This document shows, one piece after another, positions 33,501-38,951 of a stretch of DNA of 39,613 nucleotides; within the stretch, counting starts at the first letter, position 1; the number at the start of each line of letters is the position of its first letter. Source of the stretch: JAMCRM01 sp041685075 (GTDB lineage: Bacteria > Acidobacteriota > Terriglobia > Bryobacterales > Bryobacteraceae); NCBI GenBank assembly GCA_041685075.1, contig JAWLGN010000010.1:1-39613 (forward strand), written 5' to 3'. The notes beneath the pieces were generated by a model that saw nothing but the letters and a program-made list of their open reading frames with translations, had not been told where the DNA came from and searched no databases. The position numbers were made by a program, and so were the translations under genes.

Positions 33501-34104
33501 GCTCGCCTACGAAGCCGCGCGCCGGCTCGAGGCGTCGGGCGCGCGCCTCGAGGGAGTTCTGCTGTTCGACGCCGTGGCGGTCGCCGATCCGATTCGCGAC
33601 ATGCTGCGCAAGGAGGAGTCGGAATACCTGGCGGACCTGTTTGACGAGATCGGAGTGGTGACGGCCGACGAACTGCGGCCGCTCCCTCCGGAGCAACGCC
33701 TGGATCTGCTCGTCGAACGCGGTCGCGGATCCTCGCTGCTGCCCGACAAGACCGATAGGGCTGGAATGCGGCGCCTGCTCAGCGTTTTTCAGAACAACGC
33801 GCTGGCGGCGGTGCACTACGCCCCCGGCCGGCTGGAAGGGCGCATTCTGCTGGTCCGCCCGCGCATCCCCAGCCGGGCCGCGCCCGGCATTCCGGGCGAC
33901 GATCTGAGCGGATGGGGACCCCTGGCCGCCGGCGGAGTGGATCTCCGCTGGATCGGGGGAACCCACGGGCAAATGTTACAGAAGCCTTTTGTGTTGGAAC
34001 TGGCGGAGCACGTCCGCAGCTATCTCGGCGAACGCGCACCGGCGGAAATTCGAAACCTGTCGAAAAGCGGCGCAGCCGGCTCACTCAGCTTGGCCAGCCG
34101 ATAA
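30556..34104 (+). CDS. Terminal NRPS: A domain interrupted by methyltransferase, PCP, thioesterase
   Basis: This 1182-residue protein loads, methylates and releases the last unit. The A domain starts at about 28, with motif A2 (LKAGCAYLPIDP) near 99-110. It is broken by an inserted methyltransferase at about 165-420 and resumes at motif A3, YIIFTSGSTGEPKG (446-459), with Lys792 in SGKVDEARL. Specificity residues read DAKDIGAVAK: Lys239 and Asp278 resemble Glu/Gln-type pockets, but the last positions do not match a code I know. The PCP has LGGHS with Ser848. The thioesterase has GWSFGG with Ser978, Asp1005 in LFDAV and His1137 in GTHGQM, a full triad, so release by hydrolysis or cyclization is expected. 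The start overlaps the upstream stop as ATGA. Confidence 0.95.
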   Translation: MRIADLLFEDVAAAATPKPRPAKERGTESIVSRFARIASLYPNRAAVEDEHGRLTYAELDALSGRLAHFLHNVGLAPETAVGVMFDRDRRFAAAVLGVLKAGCAYLPIDPALPLERRARLLDLAKAPLLISQRSLVGDLHKLQWRCPALADILCIDSACLDADVEPAGVMMSTELWDHLAGDEADDIGAGGWKSAFTGRQMDAGALAAFGANARAKVAPFLRPGSRVLEIGCASGFTMRAVAPLAGSYVACDISRRNVERVEAYARRHGLDQVSGRQLAAHDMGLFKPASFDLVIMNSVVENFPGFGYLRDVLAKAMKLLKPEGALYLGSIWDLERLDRYRADLAAFAREHAGEGYQTRLEFLEDLFVPRAFFADWTAEQDEPLALEFSAIEAPAFDPAPYGYDLIVRRGSGKREAPSKRRHDRTALEKLPPGRPAVEVGPHQAAYIIFTSGSTGEPKGVVVEHGSVVHLAEHVAGTLFSLLRPDFGLRVSCISSYAFDASVKQIFATLLNGHQVYFPAEETRSDPARLAAFIDSHQLDLCDTTPSLFAMLVDHWTATGSSTRARLFILGGEVVNAGLLSRFYAIAGHGDVRVVNAYGPTECCVAACQHIMTSASWAETLPPPIGKPLEGVDIRILDSAGRPLPMGVPGEIYIGGAGVARGYLNAPHLTAERFVTDSKGGRWFRTGDLGRWIGKDLLRFLGREDRQVKIRGNRIELAEVEAALASHPLVRRAAVVAVDPRRDGNPALAGYVVPRPGFEPAACKADLDARLPSFMVPSWLIPVENIPLTSSGKVDEARLPAPDAPVRAGPAGRPPRTEEERQLAALWSEALGVRVEDAEADFFVLGGHSILAVRLMSAIERTFGVRLPLADLFAYPTVAKLAERMASRARRAAWSPVVAVHSEGSRTPLVCFHPVGGNVLCYQPLAEALGPEWPVYMVQAAGLENEQPLFATVEEMVAAYLAALPAKIAGGPLVLAGWSFGGLLAYEAARRLEASGARLEGVLLFDAVAVADPIRDMLRKEESEYLADLFDEIGVVTADELRPLPPEQRLDLLVERGRGSSLLPDKTDRAGMRRLLSVFQNNALAAVHYAPGRLEGRILLVRPRIPSRAAPGIPGDDLSGWGPLAAGGVDLRWIGGTHGQMLQKPFVLELAEHVRSYLGERAPAEIRNLSKSGAAGSLSLASR
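31050..31815 (+). other. Methyltransferase domain inserted between A-domain motifs A2 and A3
   Basis: The SAM-binding motif I is VLEIGCASGF (residues 227-236), followed by an acidic motif II (YVACDIS) and motifs FDLVIMNSVVENF and KLLKPEGALYLGS. The fold is a class I methyltransferase. Most NRPS methyltransferases lie between A8 and A9 and N-methylate the backbone. Those at A2-A3 are fewer, and as I recall are linked to side-chain O- or S-methylation. The exact target here cannot be read from sequence. Confidence 0.85.
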
Positions 34105-34108
34105 GGAG
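34103..34108 (+). promoter_or_regulatory. Shine-Dalgarno AAGGAG for the TTG start at 34116
   Basis: AAGGAG overlaps the TAA of the preceding gene and lies 7 bases before TTG 34116. It decides the start of the DUF697-like gene against a longer open frame beginning at 33912 inside the thioesterase. Confidence 0.85.
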
Positions 34109-34115
34109 AAAAACA

Positions 34116-34598
34116 TTGGACGAAAGAGAAACACAAGCTCGCAGAACGGTAAAGAACTACATGTGGTGGTCGATGGGCGCCGGTCTCATCCCCTTTCCCC
34201 TCATAGATCTGGTCGCGATCTCAGGCGTGCAACTCAAGATGCTGGCCCAGCTTTCCAAGATCTACGGCATCGAATTCCACGAGAACACGGGGAAAGCGCT
34301 AGTCGGTTCTCTGCTGGGCTATCTCGTGCCGAAAGGCCTGGCCGGCGGAACGCTGGGAAGCCTGTTGAAGTCCATCCCGGTGGTCGGTCCCATCATGGGC
34401 CTTCCCTCGCTGGTGATCTTCTGCGGAGCCTCCACCTACGCTCTCGGCAGGGTGTTTGTCCAGCATTTCGCCGCTGGCGGCACCTTCCTGACTTTCGATC
34501 CCTCGAAGGTGAAGGAATACTTCGAGCGCGAGTACCAGGAAGGATGCAAGCTGGCGGAGACGATGAACGCCGAAAAGAAGGCGGATGTCCCTGCGTAG
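34116..34598 (+). CDS. DUF697-like membrane-associated protein
   Basis: This encodes about 160 residues from a TTG with an excellent Shine-Dalgarno. The core, VKNYMWWSMGAGLIPFPLID followed by LVAISGVQLKMLAQLSKIYG, matches my memory of the DUF697 family. Hydrophobic segments at about residues 15-38 and 60-100 (including a Gly-rich GGTLGSLLKSIPVVGPIMG) point to membrane insertion or association. The C-terminus is a charged tail with FDPSKVKEYFEREYQEG. It lies 11 bases after the NRPS and 6 bases before the next gene, in one operon. The biochemical function of the family is unclear to me. In this context a role with the exporter is only a guess. Confidence 0.8.
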   Translation: MDERETQARRTVKNYMWWSMGAGLIPFPLIDLVAISGVQLKMLAQLSKIYGIEFHENTGKALVGSLLGYLVPKGLAGGTLGSLLKSIPVVGPIMGLPSLVIFCGASTYALGRVFVQHFAAGGTFLTFDPSKVKEYFEREYQEGCKLAETMNAEKKADVPA

Positions 34599-34604
34599 AA
34601 GAGC

Positions 34605-34769
34605 ATGAGCGTTGAACTCGCGGCCGCCTATTTATTGTTGTGCCTGGTGGCGGGGATCGCCGGACGAAAGCGGCGGATCGGGTTTTGGGGGTTCTTTTTC
34701 TCTTCGATCCTCTTTACCCCGTTCATCAGCCTGCTTTTTCTGTTCCTGGCGGCCCCGCGGCGGCGCTGA
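34605..34769 (+). CDS. Small two-helix membrane protein, 54 residues
   Basis: The frame from ATG 34605 encodes MSVELAAAYLLLCLVAGIAG, a basic turn (RKRRIG), a very hydrophobic stretch rich in Phe and Leu (about residues 27-49) and a basic end APRRR. This predicts two transmembrane helices with a positively charged loop. It starts 6 bases after the DUF697-like gene, with a GAAGAG ribosome-site-like sequence in the gap, and precedes the ABC transporter by 39 bases. The position in the operon and the clean membrane pattern make it a likely real gene. I do not recognise a function. Confidence 0.65.
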   Translation: MSVELAAAYLLLCLVAGIAGRKRRIGFWGFFFSSILFTPFISLLFLFLAAPRRR

Positions 34770-34808
34770 TGTCCGGAGGCCGCGAACGCCTCCGGGCAGG
34801 CGCCTGAG

Positions 34809-36527
34809 ATGCAGATGATACCTCCATTCCGCTTGGGAATACTGGAGTTTCTTCAACAGGAAACTCGATTGCTGGACCGGAAGCTGCTGTTGATGACGGC
34901 GGCTTCCGGCACCGCCAACGCTGCCATTCTGGCGGTCATCAACGCCTCGGTAGACGTCACGGGCAAGGGCGGGCCGGACTGGCGCCATTTCACGCTGTTC
35001 GGCCTGGCGCTGCTGCTGTTCGTCTACTCGCTCCGGTACGTTCTTTACGAATCCACCCGCATCTCCGAGGAGGCGATCCGGCGCGTGAGGGTGAGGCTGG
35101 CGGACAAGCTGCGCCGCGCGGACCTGTTTTCACTCGAGGCGATCGGCGAAGCCGACATCCACGCGCGCATCAGCCGGGAAACCGCGGCGATCGTTCAATC
35201 GGCCCGGCCGCTGTTTGGCGCGGCCCAGTCGGCGGTGATGGTGCTCTTCACGATGTTGTATGTGGCCGTCGTCTCGCCCGTGGCGGTGATCCTGTGCGGC
35301 GCCATGATCGCGAGCGGTGTGCTGGTGTACCTGAAGGACCGCCGCGTGGTGGAGGCGGGGCTGCACGACGCCTCCAAGCGGGAGGATGATCTGTTCAACG
35401 CCCTGAATGGCGTGCTGCGCGGCTTCAAGGAATTGCGGATCAACCGGCTCAAGAGCGACGACGTGTTCGAGGAGTTCGGCGCGGCCGCCACCCGGGTGCG
35501 CGACGTGCGCACGCGGGTGATGCTGCAGTTCTCCGACAACATGGTGTTCGTCGAAGCCTTCTTCCAGGCCCTCGTGGGGGCCATCGTCTTCATCCTGCCG
35601 GTGCTCTCGGGAACCTTCTCCGTTTCCATCGTGAAGATCGTGGCGGCGGTGCTGTTCATGATCGGCCCGCTCGGCAACGTCGTGATGATGATTCCGGTGG
35701 TCTCGCAGGTGCAGGTGGCGGTGGACAATATCCGGCGCCTCGAGGCGAGGCTCGACGAAATTCTGGCCGGTTCGGCTTCCGGGGAAGAGGAAGAGATCGC
35801 CGGGCTGGATCGCTTCGGGGAGATCCGCCTGGAGGGCGTGGCCTTCTCGTACCGTTCTCCAGACGGCAGCGTGGACTTCCACCTCGGCCCCGTCGATGCC
35901 CTGGTCAAACGCGGCGAGATTCTGTTTCTGGTAGGCGGAAACGGCAGCGGAAAAACGACGTTTCTGAAGCTGCTCACGGCGCTGTACCTGCCGGAACACG
36001 GCGCCATTTCGGTGGACAGCACGGCTGTGACGCCCCGCAACGTTCAGTCGTATCGCCATCTGTTCGCGGCGATTTTCTCCGATTTCCACCTGTTTGACCG
36101 GCTCTACGGCCTGCGGGAGATCGACCAGGCCCGTGTCGAGCAGCTACTCGACCTCATGCAGATTTCGGGCAAGACCGTCTTCCGGGACGGGCGTTTCTCC
36201 ACCATCCACCTGTCCACGGGGCAGAGAAAACGTCTCGCGCTCGTGGTTGCCTACCTGGAGGACAAGCCCATCTATGTCTTCGACGAAGTGGCGGCGGACC
36301 AGGATCCCCAGTTCCGCGCCTACTTTTACGAGGTCATGCTGCCGGAACTCAAGAAGGCCGGGAAAACCGTGATCGCCATCTCGCATGACGACCGCTACTT
36401 CCACGTGGCGGATCGGGTGGTGCGAATGGAGTACGGCAAAATCGGCGAGAGTCCCGCGAAACCGGCGCGAAAACGAAGGGCCCGGCGCGGGGCGGCGGAG
36501 CCGCACGAAGAAACGGTGGTGCCATGA
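34809..36527 (+). CDS. SyrD/PvdE-like peptide ABC exporter (fused membrane and ATPase domains)
   Basis: The 572 residues hold an N-terminal six-helix exporter domain (about 25-310) and a C-terminal ATPase. The ATPase has Walker A GGNGSGKTT at 376-384, signature LSTGQRKRL from 468, Walker B YVFDE with Asp492 and Glu493, the DQDP D-loop, and switch His526 in SHDD. The layout and the LSTGQRKRLAL signature match cyclic-peptide or siderophore-precursor exporters such as SyrD and PvdE, which move non-ribosomal peptides across the inner membrane. It would act as a homodimer. Its place directly behind the NRPS genes makes it the prime candidate exporter of the product. ATG 34809 is taken as start; ATG 34815 two codons later is equally possible. 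Confidence 0.93.
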   Translation: MQMIPPFRLGILEFLQQETRLLDRKLLLMTAASGTANAAILAVINASVDVTGKGGPDWRHFTLFGLALLLFVYSLRYVLYESTRISEEAIRRVRVRLADKLRRADLFSLEAIGEADIHARISRETAAIVQSARPLFGAAQSAVMVLFTMLYVAVVSPVAVILCGAMIASGVLVYLKDRRVVEAGLHDASKREDDLFNALNGVLRGFKELRINRLKSDDVFEEFGAAATRVRDVRTRVMLQFSDNMVFVEAFFQALVGAIVFILPVLSGTFSVSIVKIVAAVLFMIGPLGNVVMMIPVVSQVQVAVDNIRRLEARLDEILAGSASGEEEEIAGLDRFGEIRLEGVAFSYRSPDGSVDFHLGPVDALVKRGEILFLVGGNGSGKTTFLKLLTALYLPEHGAISVDSTAVTPRNVQSYRHLFAAIFSDFHLFDRLYGLREIDQARVEQLLDLMQISGKTVFRDGRFSTIHLSTGQRKRLALVVAYLEDKPIYVFDEVAADQDPQFRAYFYEVMLPELKKAGKTVIAISHDDRYFHVADRVVRMEYGKIGESPAKPARKRRARRGAAEPHEETVVP

Positions 36528-37384
36528 AACGAATTCGGGAGTGGCTGGGCGGTCGACGCCGCCGGCTGGTGGCTTTCTTGCGGAAGCAGGCGCCCTACGT
36601 GGTTGTCGTGGGCTTCGCCGTTCTGTTCCTTTTTATCTGCTTCTTCGACCGGATGGTGGTCTCGATTCATTCGGGAGAACTCGGCGTGCTTTGGCGGCGG
36701 CTGGGCGGCACGGTCGTGCATACGGTGTACCGGGAGGGGTTGCACCTCATCCTGCCGATCAACCGGATGTACGTCTATAACAATCGCAAGCAGCGCATCA
36801 GCGACTCGATCGACGTGTTGACGGTAGACGGGCTGACGGTCCACGTGGAGTACTCGGTGAGATATTTCCCCAACCCGGATCTGCTGCCCCTCCTGCACCA
36901 GAAGGTGGGCCCGGACTACGTGAACGTCGTGGTTCGGCCCGAGGTGCGCTCGGTCATCCGAACCGTCTTCGGCCAGTACAAGCCGGAGGAAATCTACACC
37001 TCGCAAAAGGCCATCCAGGAGCGCACCTCCGTGCTCTCGAAGGTTCGCATGGAGGCCCGTTTCGTCTCCCTCGACGAGGTCCCCATCGAGCGGATCTCGC
37101 TGCCCAAGAAAATCGCCGACGCCATCGAGGCCAAACTGGCCCAGCAACAGTTGGACGGGGAATACGTCTACCGCCTGGCCGTGGCGCAGAAGGAAGCGGA
37201 GCGGAAGGTCATCGAGGCGAAAGGTCAACAGGCCTACAACGAGACGGTCAGCCGCAGCCTGAACCCGATGCTGCTCCAGTGGCAGGGCATCCAGGCCACC
37301 GAAGCGCTGGCCAAATCGTCGAACGCCAAAGTCGTGGTGGTCGGCGGCAAAGACGGGCTGCCGCTGATCCTGGGGAAGGAGTAG
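36524..37384 (+). CDS. SPFH/Band-7 domain membrane protein
   Basis: This encodes 286 residues with one N-terminal membrane helix (about 22-41), an SPFH/prohibitin-type domain (about 45-225) with VYREGLHLILPINRMYVYN and VDGLTVHVEYSVRYF, and a helical C-terminal arm (QKEAERKVIEAKGQQAYNE) typical of oligomeric stomatin/prohibitin/HflC scaffolds. Such proteins form ring or lattice microdomains around membrane partners. Its ATG overlaps the stop of the ABC exporter (ATGA), implying coupled synthesis and possibly physical association with it. An NRPS operon is an unusual place for such a gene. Confidence 0.88.
   Translation: MKRIREWLGGRRRRLVAFLRKQAPYVVVVGFAVLFLFICFFDRMVVSIHSGELGVLWRRLGGTVVHTVYREGLHLILPINRMYVYNNRKQRISDSIDVLTVDGLTVHVEYSVRYFPNPDLLPLLHQKVGPDYVNVVVRPEVRSVIRTVFGQYKPEEIYTSQKAIQERTSVLSKVRMEARFVSLDEVPIERISLPKKIADAIEAKLAQQQLDGEYVYRLAVAQKEAERKVIEAKGQQAYNETVSRSLNPMLLQWQGIQATEALAKSSNAKVVVVGGKDGLPLILGKE
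37376..37381 (+). promoter_or_regulatory. Shine-Dalgarno AAGGAG for the TTG start at 37388
   Basis: AAGGAG at the very end of the SPFH gene lies 6 bases before TTG 37388. It supports this rare start codon, which begins a normal signal-anchor sequence (KKLFVVAVLLAPFVVW). Confidence 0.8.
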
Positions 37385-37387
37385 CGC

Positions 37388-38557
37388 TTGAAGAAGCTGT
37401 TCGTCGTGGCCGTACTGCTGGCTCCCTTTGTGGTGTGGCAGTCCGTGTCTCTGCATGAGTTCGGCGAATGGAGAACCTGGATGGCCCGACAACCCTCCGA
37501 CGAGGTCCTCGTCGGTGTGTGCTGGCCGTTCGAAATCAACCAGGACGACATGAATGAGGGAATGGTCCTGGCCCTGGAGGAGATCAACGCGCGGGGCGTG
37601 CGCGGCAAGCGCTTCCGCCTGGTCTGGCGCGACGACCGGCTCGACCTCAAGAAGTCCCGGTCCATCGCCATCGAGTTCTCCCGCACGCCCGACATGGTGG
37701 CGACGATCGGGTACTACGACTCCAGTTCTGCCGTGCGGGCATCTGCGATCTTCGAAGAAAGCCGGTTGCTTCACATCGTCATAGGCTCCAACAACACCTA
37801 CATGACGCATCGCGACTTCCGGTACTTGATCCGGACTGTGCTGCCCTGCGTGCACATCGGGCGCAAGGTCGCGCGCATGTGCCTGGATCGCGGATACCGG
37901 AATGTGGCGATCATTTTCGAGGACAACCCCTTCGGGGAGGACCTGGCCTACCATTTTGGGGTCGAACTGGACAGCAGGGATGCACAGACCGTCTACAAGG
38001 CGGCCTACGTGCGCAGCATGGTCGACTTTCGCGAGACGGTGGACGAGCTGAAAGCGACTCCGGCCGACCTGATCTTCTTCGCCGGCATGCAGGCGGAAGC
38101 GGCCGCGTTCATCTGGGCGGCGCGCAGCATGGGGCTGAACACCCCGATTGTGGGGTCGTTCGACGATCTTCCCGAAATGCACAAGGTGCCGGCGGAGGCC
38201 CTGGAGGGAGTGATGTTCTACTCCCTGTACAACGTGGATTCCGAGACGCCGGAGAACCAGGCCTTTGTCGCCAAATTCCGCAAGCGCTTCGGCCATTCCC
38301 CGGGAGTCTGGGCGGCGCAAGCGTACGACGCGCTGCACATTCTGGCCGCGGCATTTCAAATGACCGGCTCGACGAACTCTCTCGATCTCTCCTACGCCAT
38401 CCGGTTCATGGAGCCGTGGAGGGGCGCGAACGGCACGTACGACTTCGAGTCCTCAGGGGAGTTGATGGACAAGGATTTGTTTCTGATGGCCTATCGCAAG
38501 GGCCGGGCGGAAGTGATCGACGCCAGCGGCAAGGATTCGCCGGCTGATCCCGAGTGA
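37388..38557 (+). CDS. LivJ-type periplasmic ligand-binding protein (type I fold)
   Basis: This encodes 389 residues from TTG 37388. A short basic N-terminus and hydrophobic stretch (about residues 2-20) act as a signal peptide or anchor. The rest follows the branched-chain amino acid / amide receptor family: VLVGVCWPFEINQDDMNEGM, ALEEINARGVRGKRFRLVW, a hinge region with IGYYDSSSAVRA, YRNVAIIFEDNPFGEDLAY and the C-terminal GVWAAQAYDALHILAAAF. Such proteins sense or capture small ligands outside the inner membrane, usually with an ABC importer that is absent here. It is the last gene of the operon, 3 bases after the SPFH gene. A role in sensing product or precursor is conjecture. Confidence 0.88.
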   Translation: MKKLFVVAVLLAPFVVWQSVSLHEFGEWRTWMARQPSDEVLVGVCWPFEINQDDMNEGMVLALEEINARGVRGKRFRLVWRDDRLDLKKSRSIAIEFSRTPDMVATIGYYDSSSAVRASAIFEESRLLHIVIGSNNTYMTHRDFRYLIRTVLPCVHIGRKVARMCLDRGYRNVAIIFEDNPFGEDLAYHFGVELDSRDAQTVYKAAYVRSMVDFRETVDELKATPADLIFFAGMQAEAAAFIWAARSMGLNTPIVGSFDDLPEMHKVPAEALEGVMFYSLYNVDSETPENQAFVAKFRKRFGHSPGVWAAQAYDALHILAAAFQMTGSTNSLDLSYAIRFMEPWRGANGTYDFESSGELMDKDLFLMAYRKGRAEVIDASGKDSPADPE

Positions 38558-38681
38558 GCGGGTGGGTGTCTCGGGCCTTCTTTGCGGGGCGCCGTCCATA
38601 GGTACACTAGCTAGGACTCCGCGCACGTTCGAGCGGAGCGGGATCGAACCAAGGGAAAACAGCCAGACAACGCAAGCCGCT

Positions 38682-38693
38682 GTCCGGCCGGAC
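38682..38693. repeat. 12-bp perfect palindrome
   Basis: GTCCGGCCGGAC is its own reverse complement. It lies in the spacer after the operon. No T-run follows, so it does not look like a terminator. In GC-rich DNA it could be chance. Confidence 0.4.
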
Positions 38694-38742
38694 CGCCCCG
38701 GGGCAGTGGACAAAGCGCACCTGGCAAGATGATGTCCTGACT

Positions 38743-38761
38743 GGCTGATCTCGGATCAGCC
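38743..38761. repeat. 8-bp stem, 3-base loop hairpin between operon end and tRNA
   Basis: GGCTGATC and GATCAGCC are perfect inverted repeats around TCG. It may help end transcription of the long operon, or of the tRNA on the other strand, but no clear T-run follows on either strand. Its sequence resembles the anticodon arm of the nearby tRNA-Thr (38827-38844), with 15 of 18 bases the same. Confidence 0.45.
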
Positions 38762-38793
38762 ATTTGAACAGGATGGCGTGAAACGGGTTGTTA

Positions 38794-38869
38794 TGGAGCC
38801 ACCCGCCGGGCTTGAACCGGCGACCTGCTGATTACGAATCAGCCGCTCTACCAGCTGAGCTAGGGTGGC
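38794..38869 (-). tRNA. tRNA-Thr (anticodon CGT)
   Basis: The complement folds into a full cloverleaf: acceptor GCCACCC/GGGTGGC, D-arm GCTC/GAGC, anticodon arm GCTGA-TTCGTAA-TCAGC with anticodon CGT, variable AGGTC, T-arm GCCGG-TTCAAGC-CCGGC, discriminator T and an encoded CCA. The body is 73 bases, 76 with CCA. TAGAAT on the minus strand at 38885-38880 is a possible -10 box. Confidence 0.97.
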
Positions 38870-38938
38870 CCTCTCGTTGATTCTACACCAGTTCCACCCC
38901 TCCCCGCCAGCGGCGCCCAACAGCCGTTCCCCGCACGT

Positions 38939-38944
38939 TATACT
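38939..38944 (+). promoter_or_regulatory. Possible -10 box TATACT
   Basis: TATACT ends 7 bases before the ATG at 38952, so a start of transcription at its usual distance would fall at or next to the start codon. No -35 match is visible at 16-18 bases upstream. Confidence 0.35.
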
Positions 38945-38951
38945 CCCTTCT

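Noticed and set aside
33912..34115. Longer start for the DUF697-like gene inside the thioesterase
   Set aside because: The added residues are a shadow of the thioesterase frame; TTG 34116 has a perfect Shine-Dalgarno and begins the conserved part.
38617..38638. Inverted repeat CTCCGC/GCGGAG as an operon terminator or tRNA-like arm
   Set aside because: Ten-base loop, six-base stem and no T-run; a GTTCGA-like segment nearby does not fold into a tRNA.
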